This document shows positions 31,860 to 39,933 of a stretch of 45,281 nt of DNA, one piece after another. This DNA is from Acidobacteriaceae bacterium (GTDB taxonomy: Bacteria; Acidobacteriota; Terriglobia; Terriglobales; Acidobacteriaceae). The notes beneath the pieces are model-generated. The model was not told the origin of the DNA and ran no database searches. It saw only the letters and a program-made list of their open reading frames with translations. Where the stretch lies: assembly GCA_025934135.1 (NCBI GenBank), contig JAICYR010000005.1, forward strand, positions 1-45,281, given 5' to 3'. Position numbers and translations under genes: made by a program. Positions within the stretch are counted from its first letter, which is position 1, and every line of letters begins with the position of its first letter.

Positions 31860-32942
31860 TTACTCCTGCCCCGGCTGAATGTTGTAGAGGAAGATGAAGC
31901 GCAACTCCAGATAGGGGCCCTTGAAGTCCTTGGGCAGCGGTGGATAGCCCGCATAGGTGATGCCCGCCCAGGCCGCCTTGTCCAGGGAAACGTCTCCCGA
32001 GGGCAGTTCAAGGTGCATGGAGCCCGGAGCGATGGAGCCGTCGGGCAGAATCTTGAACCGGATTCCGACTTTGCCCTGCTTGTTCAGGGGAGGCCGCGCC
32101 GCCTCGGGAATGATGGGATACCACGCCTTCTTGGTGTCGTAGATGACGCGCTGGATATATGGGCCAAAGTCCACACCCATGGTGTCGCTGAGGATGTTGA
32201 CCGCTCCCTGCTCGCCCGCATGTTCGGAGGGCGCGTTCGCACCCATGTCTCCGCCGTACTGCCCGGAGCGGGCCGCGTTGCGCGCCATCTGCTGAATCTG
32301 CTGGCCGGGGGTGCTTGCGCCCGTCCGGAAGTTGGGCTTGGGGGCCTCGGGCGCAGGGGCCTGGACCTGGCTTCGGACGTTGGACGGCAGCGGCTGCGCG
32401 GGAGGCTTGGGCTGGGCTTCCGCCTTGGCAGCCTGCCGGGGCTGGTTCTGGGCCTGAGGAGCGGGCTGCTGAGCGAGTTGCGGAGGAGCGGGTCTGGGGG
32501 CGGGGCGTCCGGGAGGCTTAGGCTCGACGAGCGGCGGCTTTTTGTTCGGAACAGGATGCGGTGATTCGGCCCGATGGTTCTTATTGGAGATGACGGGGGT
32601 CGGCTTCGTGGGCGTGATGGGCTTGATATTGTCGGGGGTCTCCAGATACGTCAACTCTTTAGGGTGCTGACGCAGATAAGCCGCGTTGTCGCGCACGAAG
32701 ACGCGCTGGTGGAAGATGTACTTTGGGCCATAGAGGATGAACCAGAGCAAAATGAGGTGGACGATGATTGCAATCCAGAACTTTTCGCGCAGGCTTACCC
32801 AGTTGCGGTTGCCCTCCAGGTCCTCAATAACCGACAGCAGGTCGTGCGTGTCGTAATTTTCGTAGCGGTTGGCCCCTTTAAGGCGAGGAGGTTCGGGCGG
32901 CGCGCCGGGTGGAGGACTGGTTGGGACTTCAGTAGTCGGCAT
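31860..32942 (-). CDS. TonB-like energy transducer / TonB C-terminal domain protein
   Basis: The 360-residue protein has a cytoplasmic N-terminus of about 55 residues and one membrane helix (WIAIIVHLILLWFILYG). A long proline-, alanine- and glutamine-rich periplasmic linker (residues 105-225) follows. The C-terminal domain has VIYDTKKAWYPIIPEAARPP, GKVGIRFKILPDGSI and DKAAWAGITYAGYPPLP, the TonB C-terminal fold. Such proteins couple inner-membrane energy to outer-membrane transport, but no ExbB/ExbD genes are in the window. The small membrane gene and miaA follow directly. Confidence 0.9.
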   Translation of the reverse strand: MPTTEVPTSPPPGAPPEPPRLKGANRYENYDTHDLLSVIEDLEGNRNWVSLREKFWIAIIVHLILLWFILYGPKYIFHQRVFVRDNAAYLRQHPKELTYLETPDNIKPITPTKPTPVISNKNHRAESPHPVPNKKPPLVEPKPPGRPAPRPAPPQLAQQPAPQAQNQPRQAAKAEAQPKPPAQPLPSNVRSQVQAPAPEAPKPNFRTGASTPGQQIQQMARNAARSGQYGGDMGANAPSEHAGEQGAVNILSDTMGVDFGPYIQRVIYDTKKAWYPIIPEAARPPLNKQGKVGIRFKILPDGSIAPGSMHLELPSGDVSLDKAAWAGITYAGYPPLPKDFKGPYLELRFIFLYNIQPGQE

Positions 32943-33061
32943 TGAAAAACGCAGTAAACGGCAAAGACTCGGAAGCCCGCAGCCGATATCGTTATTCTCT
33001 CACCCTTTGCGGGGTTTCCCTATGCGGAAATGCGCGAGTTCTGCCATTACAATCGACCCAG

Positions 33062-33565
33062 ATGATTCCCGCCGCCATCCTGACCGTGAGCGACTCGTGC
33101 TTTGCGGGCGAGCGCGAGGACCTGTCCGGCCCCGCTGTGGCCCGCGTGCTGGAAGCGCATGGGTTCGAGGCCGCCGAGGTAGTTTTGGTTCCGGACGAGA
33201 AGGCCGCCATTGAAGAAGCGCTACGGGGCGCGGCGGCACGCGCCCGGCTGGTGGTGACCACCGGCGGCACCGGAATCTCCGCCCGCGACGTGACTCCGGA
33301 GGCCACCCGCGCCGTCTGCGAGCGAGTACTCGACGGGGTTTCTGAGCGGATGAGGGCCGCCGGACTGGGGGAAACTCCATTCGCATCGTTGAGCCGCGCG
33401 GTGTGTGGGACGCTGGGGCAAACGCTGATTTTGAACCTGCCGGGCAGTCCGCGCGGGGCCGTGACCTCGCTGGAAGCCGTGCTGCCAGTCGTGCGGCACG
33501 CGTTGGATCTGCTGGCCGGGAAGACCGCGCACGGGCCTGAATCGCGCGACAGGGGTTCGGCGTGA
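33062..33565 (+). CDS. MogA/MoaB-family molybdenum cofactor protein
   Basis: The 167-residue protein begins MIPAAILTVSDSCFAGERED and has the molybdopterin-binding motifs LVVTTGGTGISARDVTPEAT and LPGSPRGAVTSLEAVLP. MogA adenylates molybdopterin; MoaB is a close homologue, and the two cannot be separated by eye. The open frame starts 40 codons upstream, but ATG 33062 is the family start. Its TGA overlaps the GTG start of the next gene (GTGA), so the two are translationally coupled. No other cofactor genes are nearby. Confidence 0.9.
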   Translation: MIPAAILTVSDSCFAGEREDLSGPAVARVLEAHGFEAAEVVLVPDEKAAIEEALRGAAARARLVVTTGGTGISARDVTPEATRAVCERVLDGVSERMRAAGLGETPFASLSRAVCGTLGQTLILNLPGSPRGAVTSLEAVLPVVRHALDLLAGKTAHGPESRDRGSA

Positions 33566-34197
33566 AGGAGCTGATCCACCTCTACAAAAAATACAGCGCA
33601 CTTCTCCTGGCCTTCTTCAAACCGCTCGGGTATTGGGGAATCGGCGTGCTGGCGATTGTGGATTCAAGCTCCATCCCCATGCCGATGGACGCCTTTATTG
33701 CGTACTACGCCTGGCACGACTCGCACCGGTTTTATCTTTACGTGCTAACCGCCGCGGTTGGATCGGCGATTGGCGGGCTGGTTCCCTACTTCATAGGGCG
33801 GGCTGGAGGCGAGCTTTTTTTGCTAAAGCGCATCAATCGGCAGAAATTCGACGCGCTGCGGCACAGATTCGAGCATCAGGAGTTTGCCGCGATCCTGATT
33901 CCGTCGATGCTGCCGCCGCCGACTCCGTGGAAGCTGTTCGTCTTTGGCGCAGGTGTTTTCGAGATGCGGGTTTGGAGCTTCATGCTGGCGGTGTTCGTTG
34001 GCCGCGTCATTCGCTTTGGAGTGGAGAGCCTGCTGGTGATCCACTACGGCCCGCAGATTCTGCACTCTTTCTCCGCGCACACGCTGGCAGCGAGCATTGT
34101 GATCGGTGTCCTGATCGCGCTGGGTGTTGTGTATTACATATTCAGGGTCAGAAGAAAAAAACGGAAGAAGCAAGCCGAACACGCCGAATCAAACTGA
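33562..34197 (+). CDS. DedA/VTT-family membrane protein
   Basis: The 211-residue inner-membrane protein starts at a GTG that overlaps the mog stop by four bases. It has about five hydrophobic segments. The motif region LVPYFIGRAGGELFLLKRIN and the proline-rich re-entrant loop SMLPPPTPWKLFVFGAGVF are typical of the VTT (DedA/YqaA) family, whose members scramble or translocate lipids such as undecaprenyl phosphate. The C-terminus is very basic (VRRKKRKKQ). Coupling to a molybdenum cofactor gene is not explained by known function. Confidence 0.88.
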   Translation: MKELIHLYKKYSALLLAFFKPLGYWGIGVLAIVDSSSIPMPMDAFIAYYAWHDSHRFYLYVLTAAVGSAIGGLVPYFIGRAGGELFLLKRINRQKFDALRHRFEHQEFAAILIPSMLPPPTPWKLFVFGAGVFEMRVWSFMLAVFVGRVIRFGVESLLVIHYGPQILHSFSAHTLAASIVIGVLIALGVVYYIFRVRRKKRKKQAEHAESN

Positions 34198-34950
34198 GGG
34201 TTGCAACCCTGTGCCTTGTGTCCTGAGCCCTGGTCTCTGCATTTCCGCGACCGTGATGAAGCGGGCCCTGTCGCGCCACCGCTCCAGCAGAGCGGCTGTG
34301 GCGGCGATGGTACGGGAGCGGTCCACGCCGATGCCGCTGTGGCCGCCGTCGTGCAGCAGCAGGTTCGATCCCCTGCCGCGACGCTGGTTGTGGGCGATGC
34401 CACGCTCCATCCTTTGCAGAAGGCCCTCGGCGGGAATTGGTTTCCAATCAAACGCCATGACGTTCCACAGCACTGGAACCAGGCCTAGTTCTCGCGCGAT
34501 GCGCAGCACGGCGGGTCGACGCGCTCCATAGGGTGGACGGAAGTACCGAACCCGCTCGCTGAGGATGTCTTCGAGCGCGGCATTGGTTGAGGAAAGCTCT
34601 TCCCGGATACGGGCCGGCGGCTGGAAGATAAGCCGGGGATGGGTCCAGGTGTGATTGCCGATGGTGTGGCCGGCGTCGTGGATACGACGGACTAAATTCG
34701 GACGCTGCCGGGCGAATCGCCCGATGAGAAAGAACGTGGCCTGTGCATTGTGCTGGGCCAGGATGTCGAGGAGGCGCTCGGTGTGGCCGTCGTTGGGGCC
34801 GTCGTCGTAGGTAAGGGCGATTTCGCCCGGATCGTCGCCGGCGATCAGTGTTCGCCCAAAGATTTGAGACTGCGGCCACATGCCTGCGTAGAAGTATCCG
34901 CCCACGAGAAGGGCTGCCCCGGCGGCGGAAAGTGCAAGCGAACCACGCAT
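34189..34950 (-). CDS. Polysaccharide deacetylase (NodB homology, CE4)
   Basis: The product of about 253 residues has an N-terminal membrane anchor (SLALSAAGAALLVGGYFYAG) and a NodB domain in the periplasm. Motif 1 is ALTYDDGPN with the catalytic and metal-binding aspartates. Motif 2 is TIGNHTWTHPRL with the two metal histidines, motif 3 RYFRPPYGARRP, and the C-terminal LLLHDGG carries the last histidine. It would remove acetyl groups from peptidoglycan or another glycan. ATG 34950 is chosen over 35001 because it gives a compact anchor; neither has a clear ribosome-binding site. Its stop overlaps the convergent DedA gene by nine bases. Confidence 0.92.
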   Translation of the reverse strand: MRGSLALSAAGAALLVGGYFYAGMWPQSQIFGRTLIAGDDPGEIALTYDDGPNDGHTERLLDILAQHNAQATFFLIGRFARQRPNLVRRIHDAGHTIGNHTWTHPRLIFQPPARIREELSSTNAALEDILSERVRYFRPPYGARRPAVLRIARELGLVPVLWNVMAFDWKPIPAEGLLQRMERGIAHNQRRGRGSNLLLHDGGHSGIGVDRSRTIAATAALLERWRDRARFITVAEMQRPGLRTQGTGLQPSV

Positions 34951-35040
34951 AAAGCCAGTGTAATGGGCAAAGCCGGACGAGAGCGGTTCCGCAAGGAACA
35001 TCCGCCACGCGCGAAACTCGCATCAGTCATTCAGAGATTG

Positions 35041-35829
35041 ATGATGCTTACCGACCTGATACCGTTCGAGCATTTTCCCGGCGATAAGTCACTCGCACGC
35101 CGCGCCAGAATCAAGGGGCAGAAGGTGCTCTATTACCTGCTGACCGGATATTGGAACACCGGCGAGCGGCTGCATCCGTTTTTTGTGACGAACAACTACG
35201 TGAACCATCTGCGGGTGTATCAGTACATCAGCCAGTTCACCGCGGGTAAGCAGGCGCTGGACGTGGGCTGCGGCGTGGGCTATGGAACCGCGCTGCTGGC
35301 CAGAACTGCCGCCCGTGCTGTAGGTATCGACATTTCGCAAAAGGCAGTGAATGAGGCGTTCCGGCTGTATCCGGCGGGAGAATTTCTTCAAATGGATGCC
35401 GAGAACATGACGTTTCCCGACCAGAGCTTCGATGTGATTGTGAGCACTGAGAATTTTGAGCATCTGCCGAATCAAGCGAAGCATGTGCAGGAACTGGCGC
35501 GGGTGGTGCGTCCCGATGGCTTCTGTTTCGTCGCGACGCCCAACCCGGAGCTTTTCGTCGGGCAGAATAATCCGTTTCATACGAAGGAAAACACCTACTC
35601 CGAGCTGAGGGATTTGTTGTCGCGGTGTTTTCGAGAAGTTGAGATTGTGGAGCCTACCCGGGTTCCGACCAGTCCGGCGGGCAAGGCCGCGCATGAAGAG
35701 CGGTTCGCGCGAGGCGAGCATGGAACGCTGGTCACGCCGGAGCTGGAGATTTTTGGGCGAAAAGTCGACCAGACGTTTCTCTCCAATACGCACAGCTTCC
35801 ACTGCTTCGCACGAGGGCCTGTTGCGTGA
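35041..35829 (+). CDS. Class I SAM-dependent methyltransferase
   Basis: The product of about 262 residues has motif I ALDVGCGVGYGTALLA, the acidic strand AVGIDISQ, QMDAENMTFPDQSFDVIVS (motifs II and III) and VVRPDGFCFVATPNPELFV, a Methyltransf_11-type fold. The substrate cannot be told; a small molecule, lipid or sugar is likelier than DNA. The open frame goes far upstream, overlapping the divergent deacetylase gene; I chose ATG 35041 (35044 equally good), with 34963 as another option. It is followed 48 bases later by hisS in the same direction. Confidence 0.85.
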   Translation: MMLTDLIPFEHFPGDKSLARRARIKGQKVLYYLLTGYWNTGERLHPFFVTNNYVNHLRVYQYISQFTAGKQALDVGCGVGYGTALLARTAARAVGIDISQKAVNEAFRLYPAGEFLQMDAENMTFPDQSFDVIVSTENFEHLPNQAKHVQELARVVRPDGFCFVATPNPELFVGQNNPFHTKENTYSELRDLLSRCFREVEIVEPTRVPTSPAGKAAHEERFARGEHGTLVTPELEIFGRKVDQTFLSNTHSFHCFARGPVA

Positions 35830-35877
35830 AGTGCTGAAAACTCCCTGATATTCTGAAGTCTCACCCGAGATTTCTTG

Positions 35878-37497
35878 ATGAGCACTTTGAAAGCAGTTCG
35901 CGGCACGAGGGACCTTCTGCCGCCCGAAACCGATCTCTGGAACCGCGTGGAGGCGACGGCGCGGCAGGTCTTTGCCCGCTACAACTTCGGCGAGATCCGC
36001 ACGCCTGTGTTTGAGGACACGCAGCTTTTCGCGCGCGGCGTGGGCGAAGAGACGGACATCGTCTCGAAGGAGATGTACACGTGGGAGGACCGCGAGCGGT
36101 TCGATGCTCGTGCGATGAGGGAGGCGTGGCTCTCCCGAGACCCAAACTTCTTTAACTCACGGACAAACGTGAGAACGACGGAATCAACAATCGATCTGAT
36201 AGTCCAGCGTCCGGGAGTCCTTTTTGAAAAGCCGGTCAAAGTCGTTGAACTCGTGAATTTCAGGCCGACCATTCGGCAGCAGGACATCGACGATCTCAGG
36301 AAAATTGTCCACCGGTATTCACCCGAAGATCCTGCTGCTCAGAAGATCGGATTCTTGGTTGTTCCTTCACAACGAAACGCCGACTTGGCCACCAAGGAAC
36401 ACACGAGCAAGGACAAGGTCGTTGTCGTGCCGATTTCAGGGAAATTCTTCCAGTCCTCGCAGTCGCTGACGCTGCGGCCTGAGAATACGGCCGGGGTGGT
36501 CCGTGCCTACATTGAGTACAAGTTGGGCGAGAGCGGGCTGCTGCAAAAGCTCTTCTACATTGGGCCGCAGTTCCGGCGGGAGCGTCCGCAGAAGGGCCGC
36601 TATCGGCAGTTCTGGCAGATTGGGGCCGAGGTGATCGGGCCGCCCAGCGCAGGGTCGGAGTCTCCGGTGCGCGATGCCGAAGTGCTGGAGATGCTGGCGA
36701 CTTTTCTCGATGAGTTGGGGATCACCGGCTGGACGCTGGTGCTGAATTCCGTCGGCTCGGCGAATGATCGGCCACGCTACATTGCCGCGCTGCGCGAGGC
36801 GCTGAAGGACAAAGCTCCGAAGATGTGTGCCGACTGCCAGCGGCGCGCGGAGACAAATCCGCTACGTGTGCTCGACTGCAAGGTTCCGGAGGACCAGCCG
36901 ATTATCGAAACGCTGCCCCGAATCGCGGATTATCTGGATGAGGATTCGCGCGCGCATTTTGCCACGGTGCTGGCGGCGCTCGATGCCTGCGGTGTGAAGT
37001 ATGAGGTGAATCCCCGGCTGGTGCGCGGGTTGGATTACTACACGCGAACGGCGTTTGAGTTTACGCACGGCGGATTGGGCGCGCAGAACGCTCTGCTCGG
37101 CGGCGGTCGCTATGATGGGCTGTCAGAAGCGATTGGCGGGCCGAAGGCTCCGGGGATTGGGTTCGCGATTGGGCTGGACCGGCTGATTCTCACGCTTCAG
37201 GCGCAGGAGCAACAAGCGGTCACGCTGGCTGATGCGTACATTGCTCCGCTGGGCGAAGCGCAGAATTCGGCAGCTCTGGAGTTGGCGCGCGAACTGCGCC
37301 GGGCCGGGTTGCGGATTGAATTGGGCGACGGCAGTTTCCGGCTGAAAAAGTCTTTCGAGACCGGCGACAAGCTGGCGCGGAAGATTGTGCTGCTGGGCGA
37401 GGATGAGCTTCGCTCCGGTATTCTTACGGTGAAGGATTTCGCTTCAGGCGAGCAGACGAAAGTGCCGCGCGAGGAGTTGGCGAGTCATCTACGCTGA
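35878..37497 (+). CDS. hisS: Histidyl-tRNA synthetase with a ~119-residue internal insertion
   Basis: The enzyme charges tRNA-His. Its 539 residues exceed the family's usual 420-450. Class II motifs are present: VRGTRDLLPPE at the start, motif 2 RRERPQKGRYRQFWQIGAEV, the histidine-specific LVRGLDYYTRTAFEF and GGGRYDGL, and motif 3 GIGFAIGLDRL, followed by the anticodon-binding domain from about residue 440. The excess lies between EMYTWEDRER (to residue 74) and SQSLTLRPENTAG (from 194), where relatives have only a short turn. The frame is unbroken, so a longer protein should be made. The ATG at 35878 is preceded by a TTG that I did not use. Codon use and GC content of the insertion differ from the rest. 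Confidence 0.93.
   Translation: MSTLKAVRGTRDLLPPETDLWNRVEATARQVFARYNFGEIRTPVFEDTQLFARGVGEETDIVSKEMYTWEDRERFDARAMREAWLSRDPNFFNSRTNVRTTESTIDLIVQRPGVLFEKPVKVVELVNFRPTIRQQDIDDLRKIVHRYSPEDPAAQKIGFLVVPSQRNADLATKEHTSKDKVVVVPISGKFFQSSQSLTLRPENTAGVVRAYIEYKLGESGLLQKLFYIGPQFRRERPQKGRYRQFWQIGAEVIGPPSAGSESPVRDAEVLEMLATFLDELGITGWTLVLNSVGSANDRPRYIAALREALKDKAPKMCADCQRRAETNPLRVLDCKVPEDQPIIETLPRIADYLDEDSRAHFATVLAALDACGVKYEVNPRLVRGLDYYTRTAFEFTHGGLGAQNALLGGGRYDGLSEAIGGPKAPGIGFAIGLDRLILTLQAQEQQAVTLADAYIAPLGEAQNSAALELARELRRAGLRIELGDGSFRLKKSFETGDKLARKIVLLGEDELRSGILTVKDFASGEQTKVPREELASHLR
36100..36456 (+). other. In-frame foreign insertion within hisS
   Basis: These 357 bases code residues 75-193 of the synthetase. 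Hand count over 36121-36420 gives 155 G+C in 300 (52%), against 116 in 180 (64%) for lines 36001-36060 and 36481-36600. The encoded domain looks mixed alpha/beta: a first helix ARAMREAWLSRD, strands around TTESTIDLIVQRPG and VKVVELVNFRPT, a helix QQDIDDLRKIVHRY, then KIGFLVVPSQRNADL and DKVVVVPIS. The D-L-I-V, E-L-V and following helix recall a restriction-endonuclease-like fold, but the usual lysine of ExK is absent, so this is only a likeness. No intein motifs are seen. Confidence 0.8.
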
Positions 37498-37501
37498 TCG
37501 A

Positions 37502-37963
37502 TTACTTCTTTGATTTTTCTGCATAGGCTTGCATCCACTCTTGCAAGAGCCGGTTCGCCTCTTCCTTTGAAACATCGTCGGGCCAACACCCTTTGAATGC
37601 CGCGATAAAAGTGTCGGTGCGCTGTCGAAGCAATTCCCATTGCGGATCGACCAGAACTTCGGCTGGATTCAACAATTGCGGTGTAGCTGAGCAGAACCTG
37701 GTGAATTCATCTTGAAATTGATGGATTGCGATTTCCTGAACCGGCGTGAAGGTGCTTGCAAACGCTTCGACAAAACCGTCCAGAACATAATCATCAACTG
37801 TGTTAATCAATTCGTCGGGATGCTCCCAAAGATTCCAAGTACCCGCCCGCCAGCGATCTTCCTGCATTTGTTTGTTAGCGATGGCCTCGGCGGCCTCCAA
37901 TAGATTAGAAATCCAGCGCTGCGGGGTCATCGGCGAGCTATTCGAGACAGCCATGACATTCAT
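37502..37963 (-). CDS. Protein of unknown function between hisS and aspS
   Basis: The product of about 153 residues is soluble and acidic in its middle, with tryptophans in QRWISNLLEAAE, TWNLWEHPDEL and LLQEWMQAYAE. I recognise no family; size and composition would suit an immunity-type protein, but nothing proves it. It is convergent with hisS, ending 4 bases after the hisS stop. Two sampled lines give about 51% GC, well below its neighbours and close to the hisS insertion, so it may be acquired. The frame opens at GTG 37972; ATG 37963 or 37954 are likelier starts, none with a clear ribosome-binding site. Confidence 0.6.
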   Translation of the reverse strand: MNVMAVSNSSPMTPQRWISNLLEAAEAIANKQMQEDRWRAGTWNLWEHPDELINTVDDYVLDGFVEAFASTFTPVQEIAIHQFQDEFTRFCSATPQLLNPAEVLVDPQWELLRQRTDTFIAAFKGCWPDDVSKEEANRLLQEWMQAYAEKSKK

Positions 37964-38040
37964 GAATAGCACAAGCCATTTTTGTCTGCAAAGATTCAGT
38001 ACACTGGAACAAAGATCTTGATCTCATTAGGAATGAATCA

Positions 38041-39909
38041 TTGCTGGACCTTTTAGGCACACTTACACGCACTCATACTTGTGGCGAGCTTCGCGCCGCT
38101 GACGCTGGAAAATCGGTCGTGCTGCTTGGCTGGGTCAACCGCCGCCGCGACCACGGCAACCTCATTTTTCTTGACCTGCGCGACCGCTACGGCATTACGC
38201 AGATCGTGCTGGACAAGGAAGTGGGCGAGGCCGCTCATGCCAAGGCCGAGCACTCGCGGCCTGAGTATGTAGTCGCCGCCGTGGGCAAGGTGCGGTTGCG
38301 CGACAAGGATGTGATCAATCCCAAGATGCCCACGGGCGAAGTCGAAATTGTCGCCAGTGAGCTGCGCATTTTGAATGACGCGAAGGTTCCGCCGTTTTCG
38401 CCTTCGGAAGAGGCCATTGGCAACGAGGAAGTGCGGCTGAAGTATCGCTACATTGACCTGCGCCGGCCGGAGATGCAGCGCAACTTCGAGGTGCGGCATA
38501 AGGTTGCGCTGGCGGTGCGTGAGTATTTGTCGGGCGAGGGATTCTTTGAGATTGAAACGCCGTTTATGACGCGCTCCACACCCGAGGGCGCGCGCGATTA
38601 TCTGGTGCCCAGCCGCGTGCATCCCGGCGAGTTTTACGCGCTGCCGCAGTCGCCGCAATTGTTCAAACAGATACTCATGATCTCCGGTATGGACCGCTAC
38701 TTCCAGATCGCGCGCTGCTTCCGCGACGAGGACCTGCGGGCCGACCGCCAGCCCGAGTTCACGCAGATCGACCTGGAGATGACCTTTCCGCAGCAGGAGA
38801 CGATTTTCGGAGTGGTGGAAGGTTTTATGGCTGCGGCGTTCAAGGCAGTGGGAATCGACCTGCCTGTGCCCTTCCCGAAGATTAGCTACGACGAGGCGAT
38901 GCGGAACTACGGCATCGATAAGCCCGACCTGCGGCTGCCGGGGCTGGCCGATGTGAAGGCCGCGTTCACGGCGGAGAACCTTGCCGCGCTGGTGATTGAT
39001 CCGAACCTGCCGGTGGTCGCGCTGCGGATTCCCAAAGTCGGCGAGCTATCTCGCAAGGAGCGCGACGACAACAAGCCGCTCTTCGATCAGCGAAAGGGCG
39101 CGAAGTACATTGATGACCTGAAGCGGCTGGAGAAGGGCTTTCCCGAGGCCGCCGCGAAGGTGCGGGAGTTGGCAGGGGCCGAGGCCGACGACCTGCTCAT
39201 CATTGTTGCGGGAGATGCGGCCACGCACATTCAAGCGTCTGACACGAAAACGCCGGGGCGGCTCTCGGAACGCGAAATCGCGGTTTACTCCGCTGCTGGA
39301 AATTTCCGCGTGGAGCTGGCGCGCAAATACGCCGAGCGGCACGGAGCGTTTGCCGTGACGGATGGTGTTGTGACCGATGAGGGCCGGAACACCGGCATTG
39401 TGGATGGCTCGAAGGCTTTTCGCCCAATTTGGGTGACGGATTTCCCCATGTTCGAGCATGATCCAGAGACCGGCAAGTGGATGCCGGCGCATCATCCTTT
39501 CACTTCTCCGCATGAGGAAGACATGGACCGGCTGGTTTCCGATCCGGCGTCGGTGCGCGCGCGCTACTACGATCTGGCGATGAATGGGCTGGAGCTTGGG
39601 TCGGGGTCGATTCGTATTCACCAGCAGCAGGTGCAGCAGGAAATCTTTCGCGCGCTCGGCATGTCGGATGAAGAGGCAAAGGCGCGGTTTGGATTCTTCC
39701 TTGAAGCGCTGCAATACGGAACCCCGCCGCACGGCGGCATCGCGCTGGGGCTCGACCGGCTGGTGATGATTCTGGCCGGAGCGAACAGCCTGCGCGAAGT
39801 CATCGCGTTCCCGAAGACGGCCAAGGCCATCGACCTGATGGTGGACGCGCCTACTCCGGTGAGCGAGCAGCAGCTAAGGGAGCTGCACATAAAGCCGACG
39901 AAAGGGTGA
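38041..39909 (+). CDS. aspS: Aspartyl-tRNA synthetase
   Basis: The 622-residue class IIb enzyme has the N-terminal OB-fold for the anticodon (VVLLGWVNRRRDHGNLIFLD). Motif 1 lies around EGFFEIETPFMTRSTPEGAR, and motif 2 in ARCFRDEDLRADRQPEFTQI. A bacterial GAD domain occupies roughly residues 310-430, and motif 3 is GGIALGLDRLVMILAG. It is about 30 residues longer than E. coli AspRS, with the difference in the middle. Whether it also charges tRNA-Asn cannot be read by eye. The start is a TTG at 38041, with AGGA about 13 bases upstream; no in-frame ATG fits. It is divergent from the unknown gene at 37502. Confidence 0.95.
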   Translation: MLDLLGTLTRTHTCGELRAADAGKSVVLLGWVNRRRDHGNLIFLDLRDRYGITQIVLDKEVGEAAHAKAEHSRPEYVVAAVGKVRLRDKDVINPKMPTGEVEIVASELRILNDAKVPPFSPSEEAIGNEEVRLKYRYIDLRRPEMQRNFEVRHKVALAVREYLSGEGFFEIETPFMTRSTPEGARDYLVPSRVHPGEFYALPQSPQLFKQILMISGMDRYFQIARCFRDEDLRADRQPEFTQIDLEMTFPQQETIFGVVEGFMAAAFKAVGIDLPVPFPKISYDEAMRNYGIDKPDLRLPGLADVKAAFTAENLAALVIDPNLPVVALRIPKVGELSRKERDDNKPLFDQRKGAKYIDDLKRLEKGFPEAAAKVRELAGAEADDLLIIVAGDAATHIQASDTKTPGRLSEREIAVYSAAGNFRVELARKYAERHGAFAVTDGVVTDEGRNTGIVDGSKAFRPIWVTDFPMFEHDPETGKWMPAHHPFTSPHEEDMDRLVSDPASVRARYYDLAMNGLELGSGSIRIHQQQVQQEIFRALGMSDEEAKARFGFFLEALQYGTPPHGGIALGLDRLVMILAGANSLREVIAFPKTAKAIDLMVDAPTPVSEQQLRELHIKPTKG

Positions 39910-39933
39910 GGGGCGTGCCAGTCGCCCCCTCGA

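Noticed and set aside
36100-36456. Intein in hisS
   Set aside because: At about 119 residues it is very short for one, does not start with Cys or Ser, and has no terminal His-Asn before the junction.
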